A stretch of DNA of 64,000 nt from Ramlibacter sp. WS9 (GTDB lineage Bacteria; Pseudomonadota; Gammaproteobacteria; Burkholderiales; Burkholderiaceae_C). The stretch lies in NCBI RefSeq assembly GCF_003797765.1, contig NZ_RKMB01000020.1, positions 1 to 64,000 of the forward strand, read 5' to 3'. Shown one piece after another: positions 28,761 to 38,297 of the stretch (position 1 is the stretch's first letter; each line of letters starts with the position of its first letter). The notes beneath the pieces were generated by a model. It saw only the letters and a program-made list of their open reading frames with translations, was not told where the DNA came from and did no database searches. The position numbers and the translations under genes are program-made.

Positions 28761-29640
28761 GCTGCGCCCTCAGGACGGCGGCATCGCTGCGCCGCCAGAA
28801 GAATGCGAGCGACATCCCGCTCACGATGTGCCACATCCCCCACAGGCTGGCGATGATCACCATCCCCAGGTCGGAGTTGAACTGCACGGCAATGATGCCC
28901 AGCGCCAGCCCCGAGTTCTGCATGCCGCCCTCGATCATCACAGCGCGCCTGTCGCGTTCGCTCACACCCATGGCCTTGGACGTCGCCCAGCCGAAAAACA
29001 GGCCGCTGGCGTTGTGCACGATGACGATCAGCAGCATGGGCAGCAGGCCGAGCGTGAGCAACTGCCGTTCCTTGATCAGCCCCAGCACGATGAAGGCGAG
29101 CAGCGCGAACAGCGAGAAGTTCGCCAGCGGCTTCTGGATGCGCGCCGTGAGTGGAGGCAGCCGATGCGCGATCAAGAGGCCCAGCGACATGGGGACGGCC
29201 AGCAGCACCAGGAGGCTGATCCAGATGTCGGAGGCGTCGATGCTCAGCGTCCGCAGCCAGGAAGCCGTCGCCGGATTTGCGGCCACCATCCAGCTGAAGT
29301 TGAAGGGCGTCAGCACCAGCGCCATCAGCGCCGCGACCGCCGACACGCTGACCGACAGGGCGGTGTTGCCGCGCCCGAAATGGGTGACCACGTTGCTCAA
29401 GCTGCCGCCGGGGCAGGACGCCACCAGCATCATCGCGGCCTCGACATTGGGCGGCAGGTCCAGCACCAGGGTCGCGGCCCAGGTGCCGACGGGCAGCAGG
29501 ATGAATTGGGGGATGAGGCCGCAGATGACCGCCCGAGGCGTCTGCGCCACCCGTTTGAAGTCGTCCACCTTCAGTTCCAGCGCGACCGAGAACACCATGG
29601 TGGCCAGCACCAGGCCGAGGATCAGTTGTTGGGTTGTCAT
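28753..29640 (-). CDS. Bile acid:sodium symporter (BASS)-family transporter
   Basis: The 295-residue membrane protein has 8-9 hydrophobic helices. The CPGGSLSNVVTHFGRGNTALSVS stretch is the sodium-binding core of this family, with the matching GMQNSGLALGIIA in the second half. It likely imports an organic anion with sodium. The ATG at 29640 follows GGAGGAG by 5 nt, a strong ribosome site; the longer open frame upstream is not used. It is the first gene of an operon with the D-aminoacylase. Confidence 0.88.
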   Translation of the reverse strand: MTTQQLILGLVLATMVFSVALELKVDDFKRVAQTPRAVICGLIPQFILLPVGTWAATLVLDLPPNVEAAMMLVASCPGGSLSNVVTHFGRGNTALSVSVSAVAALMALVLTPFNFSWMVAANPATASWLRTLSIDASDIWISLLVLLAVPMSLGLLIAHRLPPLTARIQKPLANFSLFALLAFIVLGLIKERQLLTLGLLPMLLIVIVHNASGLFFGWATSKAMGVSERDRRAVMIEGGMQNSGLALGIIAVQFNSDLGMVIIASLWGMWHIVSGMSLAFFWRRSDAAVLRAQHA

Positions 29641-29758
29641 GCGGTCTCCTCCGCCAGAAGGGTAAACGGACAAACGCCCGTAAAATCGAGGGTTTTCGCG
29701 GGCTTCCGCGTCCTTCCCACCGTTTCACACCGGGCCGAGCCCGCCCGTGCCCCTGGCT

Positions 29759-30664
29759 ATGTTGACCTTCCAGCAAATCATCCTGACCTTGCAGTCCTAC
29801 TGGGACAAGCAAGGCTGCGCCCTGCTCCAGCCCTATGACATGGAGGTCGGCGCCGGCACCTCTCATACCGCGACGTTCCTGCGCGCCCTCGGCCCGGAGC
29901 CTTGGAAAGCCGCCTATGTGCAGCCCAGCCGCCGCCCGAAGGACGGCCGCTATGGCGAGAACCCGAACCGCCTGCAGCACTACTACCAATACCAGGTGGT
30001 GCTCAAGCCTGCGCCGGCGAACATCCTCGACTTGTACCTGGGCTCGCTGCAAGCTCTTGGATTCGACTTGAAGAAGAACGACGTTCGCTTCGTCGAGGAC
30101 GACTGGGAGAACCCCACGCTGGGCGCCTGGGGCCTGGGCTGGGAAGTCTGGCTGAACGGCATGGAGGTGACGCAGTTCACCTACTTCCAGCAGGTCGGCG
30201 GCATCAACTGCAAGCCGATCACCGGCGAGATCACCTATGGCCTGGAACGCCTGGCCATGTACCTGCAGGGCGTGGACAACGTCTACGACCTGAAGTGGAC
30301 CGACACGCTCAGCTATGGCGACGTCTACCTGCAGAACGAGAAAGAGCAGTCGGCGTACAACTTCGAGCACAGCGACGCAGATTTTCTGTTCACGGCGTTC
30401 AGCGCCCACGAGAAACAGGCGAAGTATTTGATGGAACAAGCGCTGGCCCTGCCGGCCTACGAGCAGGTGCTCAAGGCGGCTCATAGTTTCAATCTGCTGG
30501 ACGCGCGCGGCGCGATCAGCGTGACCGAGCGCGCGGCCTACATCGGCCGCATCCGCAACCTCGCGCGCGCCGTCGCGCAAAGTTATTACGACAGCCGCGA
30601 GCGCCTGGGTTTCCCGATGGCGCCGCGCGAATGGGTCGCCGACATGCAGAAGAAGGCGGCGTAA
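29759..30664 (+). CDS. glyQ: Glycine--tRNA ligase alpha subunit
   Basis: The alpha subunit of the bacterial tetrameric glycyl-tRNA synthetase forms glycyl-adenylate. The 301-residue protein begins [16 protein letters not shown] and contains the class II motif segments [16 protein letters not shown] and [19 protein letters not shown] at 29747 would add four residues; the ATG at 29759 matches usual family starts. glyS follows after 3 nt. Confidence 0.97.
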   Translation: MLTFQQIILTLQSYWDKQGCALLQPYDMEVGAGTSHTATFLRALGPEPWKAAYVQPSRRPKDGRYGENPNRLQHYYQYQVVLKPAPANILDLYLGSLQALGFDLKKNDVRFVEDDWENPTLGAWGLGWEVWLNGMEVTQFTYFQQVGGINCKPITGEITYGLERLAMYLQGVDNVYDLKWTDTLSYGDVYLQNEKEQSAYNFEHSDADFLFTAFSAHEKQAKYLMEQALALPAYEQVLKAAHSFNLLDARGAISVTERAAYIGRIRNLARAVAQSYYDSRERLGFPMAPREWVADMQKKAA

Positions 30665-30667
30665 GAC

Positions 30668-32776
30668 ATGGCAACGCAGAATCTATTGGTCGAACTGTTC
30701 GTGGAAGAGCTGCCGCCGAAGGCGCTCCGGAAATTGGGCGATGCTTTCGCCGGCGTGTTGTTCGAACAGCTCAAGACGCAGGGCTTGGTCACTTCCGAAT
30801 CGAAGCTGACGTCATACGCTTCGCCGCGCCGCTTGGCGGCACACGTGACAGCTGTGGCCTCACATGGTGCCGATAAGGCCGTATCGCAAAAGCTGATGCC
30901 CGTAAGCGTCGGGCTCGATACAGCCGGCAACGCGACGCCCGCGCTGCTGAAGAAGCTGCAGGCGTTGGGCGCGGACGCCTCGGCGGTGCCGGGCCTGAAG
31001 CGAGCCATGGATGGCAAGGCCGAAGCGCTGTTCTACGACAGCAACGTCAAGGGCGCGACCCTGGCCGAAGGCCTGCAGAAGGCGTTGGACGAAAGCATCG
31101 CCAAGTTGCCAATCCCCAAGGTCATGACCTACCAACTGGCCGACGGCTGGAGCGACGTGAAGTTCGTGCGCCCGGCGCATTCGCTGATCGCGTTGCACGG
31201 CGGCGAAGTGGTCCCCATCGAAGTGCTCGGCTTGAAGGCCGGCAACCAGACGCGCGGCCACCGCTTCGAGGCCGCGGCCGAGACGGTGGTGATCAGGAAT
31301 GCCGACGACTACGCCGCCACGCTGGAAAAAGACGGGTCCGTCATCGCCAGCTTCGAGGCGCGCCGCGCGGAGATCGTGCGCCAGCTCGCCGATGCCGCGG
31401 CCAAGGTGGGCGGCGGCGCCAAGGCGATCGAAGACGAGGCGCTGCTCGACGAAGTGACGGGCCTGGTCGAACGCCCGAACGTGCTGACCTGCGAGTTCGA
31501 GAAAGAGTTTCTCGAAGTACCGCAGGAATGCCTGATCCTCACGATGAAGGCCAATCAGAAATACTTTCCCCTGCTCGACGCGGCGGGCAAGCTCACCAAC
31601 AAGTTCCTGGTCGTTAGCAACATCCGTCCGGATGACGCGAGCGCGGTGATCGGCGGCAACGAGCGCGTGGTGCGCCCCCGCCTGGCCGATGCGAAGTTCT
31701 TCTTCGACCAGGACCGCAAGAAGACGCTCGAATCGCGCGTCGCCGGCCTCTCCAAGGTCGTCTATCACAACAAGCTGGGCACACAGGGCGAGCGCGTGGA
31801 GCGGGTGCGCGCCATTGCCAAGGCGATCGCCGCGCTGCTGGGCGACACCCAGGTGGCGGCGCAAGCCGACCGCGCCGCGCAACTGGCCAAGGCCGACCTC
31901 GTGACCGACATGGTGGGCGAGTTCCCCGAACTGCAGGGCACGATGGGCCGCTATTACGCGCTCAACGACGGTTTGGCCCTGGACGTCGCCGACGCGATCG
32001 AGGACCACTACAAGCCGCGCTTCGCAGGCGACACACTGCCTCGCAACCCAACGGGCCTGGTGGTAGCGATCGCCGACAAGCTCGAAACGCTGGCCGGCCT
32101 GTTCGCCGTCGGCCAGTTGCCGACCGGCGACAAGGACCCGTTCGCGCTGCGCCGCCATGCGCTCGGCATCGTGCGGATGTTGATGGAAAAAGATTTGTCC
32201 CTGTCGCTGGGCGATCTGGTGGCGAAAGCGCTCGGCCTGTTCCCGCAGGCCGGCGCCGAAACCGCGCAGCAGCTTTCCGACTTCATTTACGACCGCCTCG
32301 CCGGCTCCCTGCGCGAACAGGGCTACAGCGCGCAGGAAGTCGATGCCGTCTTGGCACTGCGCCCGCAACGTCTCGGCGACGTCGCCAAGCGCCTTGCCGC
32401 GGTGCGCGCTTTCGCCGCGCTGCCCGAAGCGCCTGCACTGGCCGCCGCCAACAAGCGCATCGGCAACATCCTGAAGAAGGCCGACGGCACAGTGGATGCG
32501 CATGTCAGCGAGGTGCTGCTCAAGGAGCCGGCCGAGCAGGCGCTCTACGCGGCCATGAAGGATGTCGCGCCCAAAGCCGGCAAGCAGTTCGAGTCCGGCG
32601 ATCACACAGGTTCGCTGCAGACCCTGGCCGCGCTGCGCGGCCCGGTCGATGCGTTCTTCGATGGCGTGATGGTCAACGCGGAAGAAACCGACCTGCGCCT
32701 GAACCGCCTGGGCCTGCTCGCTACGCTGCACCAGGCCATGAACCGCGTCGCGGACCTGTCTCGGCTAGCCACCTGA
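30668..32776 (+). CDS. glyS: Glycine--tRNA ligase beta subunit
   Basis: The 702-residue beta subunit binds the tRNA and is required for aminoacylation. It begins with LLVELFVEELPPKAL, carries an HD-like central region and a C-terminal anticodon-binding DALR-like domain (about 590-690). The length is normal for the family. It is the second gene of the glyQ-glyS-gmhB-plsC run. Confidence 0.97.
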   Translation: MATQNLLVELFVEELPPKALRKLGDAFAGVLFEQLKTQGLVTSESKLTSYASPRRLAAHVTAVASHGADKAVSQKLMPVSVGLDTAGNATPALLKKLQALGADASAVPGLKRAMDGKAEALFYDSNVKGATLAEGLQKALDESIAKLPIPKVMTYQLADGWSDVKFVRPAHSLIALHGGEVVPIEVLGLKAGNQTRGHRFEAAAETVVIRNADDYAATLEKDGSVIASFEARRAEIVRQLADAAAKVGGGAKAIEDEALLDEVTGLVERPNVLTCEFEKEFLEVPQECLILTMKANQKYFPLLDAAGKLTNKFLVVSNIRPDDASAVIGGNERVVRPRLADAKFFFDQDRKKTLESRVAGLSKVVYHNKLGTQGERVERVRAIAKAIAALLGDTQVAAQADRAAQLAKADLVTDMVGEFPELQGTMGRYYALNDGLALDVADAIEDHYKPRFAGDTLPRNPTGLVVAIADKLETLAGLFAVGQLPTGDKDPFALRRHALGIVRMLMEKDLSLSLGDLVAKALGLFPQAGAETAQQLSDFIYDRLAGSLREQGYSAQEVDAVLALRPQRLGDVAKRLAAVRAFAALPEAPALAAANKRIGNILKKADGTVDAHVSEVLLKEPAEQALYAAMKDVAPKAGKQFESGDHTGSLQTLAALRGPVDAFFDGVMVNAEETDLRLNRLGLLATLHQAMNRVADLSRLAT

Positions 32777-32787
32777 ACGGCAACATC

Positions 32788-33357
32788 ATGAAACTCGTCA
32801 TCCTCGACCGCGACGGAACGATCAACGCCGACAGCGACGAGTACATCAAGTCGCCGGAGGAGTGGACGCCGCTGCCCGGCGCGCTCGAAGCCATCGCACG
32901 GCTGAATCACGCGGGCTGGCACACCGTGATCGCGTCCAACCAGTCGGGGTTGGGGCGGGGGCTGTTCGACGTCGCGTCGCTCAACGCCATGCACGCCAAG
33001 ATGCACAAGCTGCTGTCTGCGCAAGGCGGGCGCATCGACGCGGTGTTCTACTGCCCCCACAGCCCCGACGAGGGCTGCCAGTGCCGCAAGCCCCTGCCGG
33101 GCCTGTTCGAGCAGATTGCCGATCGCTTCGGGGTCGATCTCAAAGGCACGCCCGTCGTAGGCGACGGACTGCGCGACCTGCAGGCGGGCGTGGCCGCGGG
33201 CTGCGAGCCCCATCTGGTGCTCACCGGAAAAGGCGCGGAGTTCCGCGGCCGCACGCTGCCCGAAACGTATCCGAACGGCACGCGCGTGCACGAAGACCTC
33301 GCCGCTTTCGCCGACTGGCTGATCGCGCGCTCTGCCACGGCCAAGGCCGCGGCCTGA
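32788..33357 (+). CDS. gmhB: D-glycero-beta-D-manno-heptose 1,7-bisphosphate 7-phosphatase
   Basis: The 189-residue HAD phosphatase removes a phosphate during ADP-heptose synthesis for LPS core. It has DRDGTI (D7, D9), the zinc-binding CPHSPDEGCQCRKP loop typical of GmhB and the late VGDGLRDLQAG metal site (GD in place of the common GDS). It lies 11 nt after glyS and 18 nt before plsC. Confidence 0.93.
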   Translation: MKLVILDRDGTINADSDEYIKSPEEWTPLPGALEAIARLNHAGWHTVIASNQSGLGRGLFDVASLNAMHAKMHKLLSAQGGRIDAVFYCPHSPDEGCQCRKPLPGLFEQIADRFGVDLKGTPVVGDGLRDLQAGVAAGCEPHLVLTGKGAEFRGRTLPETYPNGTRVHEDLAAFADWLIARSATAKAAA

Positions 33358-33375
33358 CCTTTTCCTTTCCAACAC

Positions 33376-34119
33376 ATGGCGTTCATTCGTTCGGTTCTTC
33401 ACGCGCTCTGGATGCTCGTGACGGTGATTCCCTGGGGCATCTACATGGTGACGGCGTCGCTGTGGAGCAACGGCACGCAGATGTGGTGGATGGCGGTGCG
33501 CTGGCTCACCTGGGCGGTGGGGCCTATCGGCCGGGGCATCCTGGGCATCGAAGTGCGGGTGACGGGGTTCGAGAACCTGCCGCTCGGCGAAAAAAGCCCG
33601 GCGATCCTGCTGGTCAAGCATCAGTCCACGCTGGAGACGTTCCTCATCCCCACGCTGATGCCGCATCCGCTGGCTTACGTCTTCAAGCGCGAGCTGATCT
33701 TCGTGCCGTTCTTCGGCTGGGCCATGGGCCGCATGGACATGATCCACATCGACCGGCGGCTGCGCGCCAGGGCTTTCAACAAGGTGGTGGAACAGGGCAA
33801 GCGCCTGCTGGCGCAGGGCATCTGGGTCATCATGTTCCCTGAAGGCACGCGCATCCCGCGCGGCCAGAAGGGCGACTACAAGCAGGGCGGCACGCGGCTG
33901 GCCGTGGAAACCGGCGCGCCGGTGATCCCCATCGCCGTCACGTCCGCGAAGGTCTGGCCGCGCAAGGCATTCATCAAACGCCCGGGCCTGGTCGACGTGT
34001 CGATCGGCAAGCCCATCGCGAGCCAGGGCCGCAGCCCGGACGAATTGATGCGCGAGGCCGAGGCGTGGATCGAAGCCGAGATGCGCCGTCTCGATCCCGA
34101 GGCGTACCCGCAACAATAG
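33376..34119 (+). CDS. plsC: 1-acyl-sn-glycerol-3-phosphate acyltransferase
   Basis: The 247-residue inner-membrane enzyme makes phosphatidic acid. It has N-terminal hydrophobic helices, the acyltransferase block I as KHQSTLET (HX4E, a known variant of HX4D: H82, E87) and FPEGTRIPRG (block III) near 155. It is the last gene of the glyQ-glyS-gmhB-plsC run, an order also seen in other Burkholderiales. Confidence 0.92.
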   Translation: MAFIRSVLHALWMLVTVIPWGIYMVTASLWSNGTQMWWMAVRWLTWAVGPIGRGILGIEVRVTGFENLPLGEKSPAILLVKHQSTLETFLIPTLMPHPLAYVFKRELIFVPFFGWAMGRMDMIHIDRRLRARAFNKVVEQGKRLLAQGIWVIMFPEGTRIPRGQKGDYKQGGTRLAVETGAPVIPIAVTSAKVWPRKAFIKRPGLVDVSIGKPIASQGRSPDELMREAEAWIEAEMRRLDPEAYPQQ

Positions 34120-34198
34120 CGGTCCGAGGGCGCCAATAGCCCCAACGAATCACCCCATCGCGCGCCGCTCGCGTCGCCAGCAGATAAACTCCCGGCCC

Positions 34199-35161
34199 AT
34201 GCAGGCGCTGTTGCAGTTCACGCTGGATTTGTTCGACCCCGCCCCCATGGCCGGCCCGGGCGGCGAGGTGCCGAAAGCAACGTCGCCGCGCAAGCGCAAG
34301 GCCAAGGCGCCCGTGCCCACACCGGTGGATACGGCGACGCTGGTGACGGTCGATCCCCGCCCCGCCGAACTGCTCGAGCAGGTGCTGGCGCCGGCCTCGT
34401 TCCGCCATCCGAGAGCCAACCGCGAGGCGGTTCTGGGCGACTCGATCGTGGCCTTCGAACTGCGCCGCGCCAAGCGCCGAAACATCGGTTTCACGGTCGG
34501 TCCCGAGGGCCTCACCGTCACCGCGCCCAAATGGGTTCCGCTCTACGAGATCGACGCCGCCGTCAAGACCAAGTCCGGCTGGATCGTCAAGAAACTGGGT
34601 GAAGCCGGCGAGCGGCATCGCCGCATCGAATCGGCGCGCATCCAATGGAAAGACGGTGCGGTCTTTCCGTACCTTGGCGAACAGGTGATCGTGGTGCTGG
34701 ACCCGAGGCACGCGTTCAGTGAAGTGGGCGCCGTCCTCAACGTCGATGGCGAAGCGCTGCCTGGCATGCCGCGCCATACGCTGCACGTGGGCCTGGCGCA
34801 GAACGCGCAGCCCGAGCAGGTGCGCGACGCGGTACAGGCATGGCTGATGCGCCGCGCCAAGGAACTGTTCACCGAACGCCTCGACCACTACGCGCCGCAG
34901 CTGGGTGTGGCGTGGCGCAAGCTGGTGCTGTCCAGCGCCGGGACGCGCTGGGGCACGGCGCATTCGGACGGTCTCATCCGCCTGAACTGGCGGCTTATCC
35001 ACTTCCGCCTGCCGGTGATCGACTACGTGGTGGCGCACGAGCTTAGCCACCTGCGGGTGATGGATCACAGCCCCCGTTTCTGGGAAACCGTGCGCACGGT
35101 GGTGCCGGATTACGCCCATCTGCGCGGCCAGCTGAAGGACGAGGCGCTCCCGCCCTGGTGA
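34199..35161 (+). CDS. YgjP/WLM-type M48 metallopeptidase
   Basis: The 320-residue protein has a C-terminal metalloprotease domain with VVAHELSHLRVMDHSPRFW (H280, E281, H284 and the downstream His) as in the YgjP (DUF45) family. The N-terminal third is low-complexity with a KRKAKAP stretch. There is no signal peptide, so it acts in the cytoplasm. The substrates of this family are not known. It stands alone between plsC and a sensor kinase. Confidence 0.85.
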   Translation: MQALLQFTLDLFDPAPMAGPGGEVPKATSPRKRKAKAPVPTPVDTATLVTVDPRPAELLEQVLAPASFRHPRANREAVLGDSIVAFELRRAKRRNIGFTVGPEGLTVTAPKWVPLYEIDAAVKTKSGWIVKKLGEAGERHRRIESARIQWKDGAVFPYLGEQVIVVLDPRHAFSEVGAVLNVDGEALPGMPRHTLHVGLAQNAQPEQVRDAVQAWLMRRAKELFTERLDHYAPQLGVAWRKLVLSSAGTRWGTAHSDGLIRLNWRLIHFRLPVIDYVVAHELSHLRVMDHSPRFWETVRTVVPDYAHLRGQLKDEALPPW

Positions 35162-35185
35162 GTCGCCCACGGCAGGGCTACACTG

Positions 35186-35217
35186 GGTTACGCGAGGCGC
35201 TCGTTCGCGCCGTAACC
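35186..35217 (+). promoter_or_regulatory. Two-step hairpin just before the sensor-kinase ribosome site
   Basis: GGTTAC-GCGA-GGCGC-TCGTTC-GCGCC-GTAACC forms an 11-bp stem with a one-sided bulge. It ends directly before AAGGGGGG, the probable Shine-Dalgarno of the TTG start at 35229. It may stabilise the leader or be the terminator of the upstream gene, though no T tract follows. Confidence 0.4.
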
Positions 35218-35228
35218 AAGGGGGGAGA

Positions 35229-38200
35229 TTGAAAGGGACGCTGAGTTTGCGGGAGCGGCTGGTCGTCCTGATGATGGCCGCTGTTCTGCCGATGTTCGCG
35301 CTCTCGCTGTGGGTGGCGCTGCGCGAATCGCGCTCGGCTACCGAGCAGGCCCAGTCCCAGCTGCGTTTCGCGGCGTCCCTGCTTGCCGCCAACCAGGACC
35401 GCGCGGTGGACGCGGCGGAACAGCTGTTGGGGGCGATCGCGGCCATACCCGAGCTGCGGGCGGCCGACCGGGGGCGCTGCCAGGCCTACTTCCAGGGGCT
35501 GCGCGACAGCTATCCGATGTACTCCAACATCGGATTGATCGCGCCGGACGGAAGCGTCGTGTGCCATGCACAGGGCACGAGCGGCGACGGCAACCTGGCG
35601 GACCGTTCGTACTTCCGCGACGCCCTCAGTCAGCGCCGTTTCGTCATCGGTGAACCCATCGTGGGCCGCCTTACCGGGCGCCGGGCCATTCCCTTCGCCT
35701 TGCCGGTCATGGATGGAGAAAAATTGGCGGGGGTGGTGTTTGCCAGCCTCGATCTGCAGCACGCGACGCAGGCCCTCGGGCGGGCGGAACTGCCCGCCGG
35801 CGCGCGCGTGCTGGTGGCCGACCGGCGTGGGCATGTGTTGATGGAATTCCCGCCATCGACCGGCGGGCAGGTGCCGAGCCAGGGGCTGCCGCCAGACCAG
35901 CTGGCGGTTGCCCAGGCCCAGCGAAGCGGCGTTGGCGAAGACGTCGACCTGGGCGGTGAGGAGCGCGTCTTCGCCTTTGCGCCGGGGCGGCAGGTGGGGC
36001 AAGAAGGTTTCATCGTTCGCGTGGGCATCGCCAAGTCCATGGTCACGGTCAATGCCACAAGGCACCTGAGCGATTCGTTGCTGGTGCTGGCGGGCGCGCT
36101 GCTGCTGGCCGTCGGCGTGACCTGGTGGATCGGCGGGCGAGTGATCGTCAAGCCGGCCAAGCAGATCCTTGGCACGGTTCGGCGGCTGGAACGGGGAAGC
36201 CTGGACGCGCGCGTGCCGGTAGGGGGAGCCTCCCCCCGCGGCGAGTTCGCCCGTATCGGCGCCGCGTTCAACCTCATGGCCGATTCGCTGCAGCTTCGCC
36301 GGGCGCACCTGGAGACCGAGCTCCGGCGCAGCCGCGATGCCTATGGCGCGCTCGATCTGGTTCTCAACAGCATGCAGGAGGCGTTGCTCGCCGTGACCGG
36401 CACGGGCCAGTTCCTGATGTTCAACGAAGCGGCTGCCCGCTTGTTCCCGCTGCACGGTCCTGAGACGAAGCCCCAGCACTGGCCCGAGCTGTTCGGCTTC
36501 TATCATCCCGATGGTGTCACGCCCTACGAGGCGGACGAACTCCCGATGGTGCGCTCCGCGCGGGGCGAGAGCGGGCGCGCGCCGCTGCTGGTGGTGCGCA
36601 ACCCGCAAGTTCCGCAAGGGCGGCTACTGCAATGCACATGGCAGCCGATACGTGGTGAAGGCGGGACCAGCGGCGGCCTGGTGGTGTTCACCGACGTGAC
36701 GGACCTGGAGCGCCTGCAGGCCGAACGCGCGGCGCAACTCGAACAACTCCAGGAAACACAACGCAAGCTCATCGAGACGCAACGCATCGGCCGCGTCGGC
36801 AACTGGGAGCTTGACTTGGCGAGTGGCCGGCTCTGGTGGTCGGACGAGGTGTACGCCCTGTTCGGCATCACGCCCGGAGATTTCACGCCCACATTGCAAG
36901 AACTCGAACAACGCGTCCATCCGGAAGACCGGCCCTTGCTGAAGCCGGCGCGGGATTCGGCGCTGCGCGACGGCAAGGTCGCGACGCTCGACTACCGGGC
37001 CGTCAAGCCGGACGGGAGCATCGCGTGGATGCACGAGATCGCCGAGGCAAGACGCAACGAACTGGGCGAGCCGGTGTGGTTCGGCGGTGTGGTGCAGGAC
37101 GTGACCCAGCGCAAGCAGGCCGAGCTCGACAACGCGGCCCTGTTGGCCGAAATCCGCAAACTCAACGCCAACCTGGAGGCGCGCATCGCCGAGCGAACCG
37201 CCGCGCTGGCACAGCAGGAGCGGCTGTTCCGCACCCAAGCGGAACAGGCGCCCGAGGTGGTGTGGACCGCCGATGCGCAAGGCCGCATCACTTTCTTCAA
37301 CCGCGCCTGGTACGAGCTGGTCGGCGGTTCGCCGCAAGACTGGTTGGGCCACACCGGCATGGCGGCTATCCACCCAGACGACCGCGCCGAAGTGGCGGCG
37401 AACTGGCTGCGGTCCAGCGCGGCACTCACCACCTACAGCGGCGTGCGCCGCGTCAAGGCGCGCGACGGCAGCTACCACACGATGTCGTACAAGGCCGCGC
37501 CGGTGCAGGACGAAGAGGGCCAGGTCGTGTTCTGGGTGGGCATTGACGCCGACATCACCGAATTCAAGGCGATCGAGGGCGCGCTGCGCGCCTCGAACCA
37601 GGAACTCGAAGCGTTTTCCTATTCGGTATCGCATGACCTGCGCGCACCGCTCGGCGCCGTGGGCGGCTTCGCGCGCGCGCTGGAACTCAAGCTGGAGAAC
37701 CACCCCGACGAGCGCGCGCACCATTACCTCGATCGCATCCAGGCCGGCGTAGGAAAGATGGAGCAGCTGATCGAGGCGCTTTTGTCATTGGCCAAGGTCG
37801 TGCGCGCCCCCGTGAGCTACGGGCGGGTGGACCTGAGCGCCCTGGCGCGCGAGACGTTCGAGGGCCTGCAGATGCAGCATCCGCAGCGGCAGGCCGCGGT
37901 CTACGTCGAGGAGGGGCTGGTGGTGCAAGGCGATGTGCGCTTGCTGCGCCTCGTGATCGAGAACCTGCTGGGAAACGCCTGGAAGTTCACTGCGCAGCGC
38001 GAGCAAACCCGGATCGAGGTTGGCAGCCAGGGCGGCGGCGTGTTCTTCGTGCGCGACAACGGCGTCGGCTTCGACATGGCCTATGCCGGAAAGCTGTTCA
38101 CCGCATTCCAGCGGCTGCACGCGGACACCGAGTTTCCCGGTACCGGCATTGGCTTGGCCACCGTGCGGCGCATCGTGGCCCGGCACCAGGGGCGGGTCTG

Positions 38201-38297
38201 GGCCGAGTCTCGGCGGGGCGAGGGCACGACCTTCTTCTTCGCGCTGTCCGACAGTGCGCCGCCCGCCTGGCTCACCGGGGACGACGTCAGGCCATAG
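35229..38297 (+). CDS. Membrane multi-PAS sensor histidine kinase
   Basis: The 1022-residue kinase has a membrane helix (about 11-30), a periplasmic Cache-type sensor (about 35-280), a second helix (about 284-303) and HAMP. Three PAS-type domains follow (about 380-500, 520-630, 665-780) with a coiled coil before the third. HisKA carries phospho-accepting H802 (SYSVSHDLRAPLG). The HATPase has N box IENLLGNAWKF, G1 VRDNGVGFDM and GTGIGL. The family resembles phytochrome-like kinases by the GxxGFARAL segment. No response regulator is adjacent, so it is an orphan kinase. The start is a TTG. Confidence 0.88.
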   Translation: MKGTLSLRERLVVLMMAAVLPMFALSLWVALRESRSATEQAQSQLRFAASLLAANQDRAVDAAEQLLGAIAAIPELRAADRGRCQAYFQGLRDSYPMYSNIGLIAPDGSVVCHAQGTSGDGNLADRSYFRDALSQRRFVIGEPIVGRLTGRRAIPFALPVMDGEKLAGVVFASLDLQHATQALGRAELPAGARVLVADRRGHVLMEFPPSTGGQVPSQGLPPDQLAVAQAQRSGVGEDVDLGGEERVFAFAPGRQVGQEGFIVRVGIAKSMVTVNATRHLSDSLLVLAGALLLAVGVTWWIGGRVIVKPAKQILGTVRRLERGSLDARVPVGGASPRGEFARIGAAFNLMADSLQLRRAHLETELRRSRDAYGALDLVLNSMQEALLAVTGTGQFLMFNEAAARLFPLHGPETKPQHWPELFGFYHPDGVTPYEADELPMVRSARGESGRAPLLVVRNPQVPQGRLLQCTWQPIRGEGGTSGGLVVFTDVTDLERLQAERAAQLEQLQETQRKLIETQRIGRVGNWELDLASGRLWWSDEVYALFGITPGDFTPTLQELEQRVHPEDRPLLKPARDSALRDGKVATLDYRAVKPDGSIAWMHEIAEARRNELGEPVWFGGVVQDVTQRKQAELDNAALLAEIRKLNANLEARIAERTAALAQQERLFRTQAEQAPEVVWTADAQGRITFFNRAWYELVGGSPQDWLGHTGMAAIHPDDRAEVAANWLRSSAALTTYSGVRRVKARDGSYHTMSYKAAPVQDEEGQVVFWVGIDADITEFKAIEGALRASNQELEAFSYSVSHDLRAPLGAVGGFARALELKLENHPDERAHHYLDRIQAGVGKMEQLIEALLSLAKVVRAPVSYGRVDLSALARETFEGLQMQHPQRQAAVYVEEGLVVQGDVRLLRLVIENLLGNAWKFTAQREQTRIEVGSQGGGVFFVRDNGVGFDMAYAGKLFTAFQRLHADTEFPGTGIGLATVRRIVARHQGRVWAESRRGEGTTFFFALSDSAPPAWLTGDDVRP

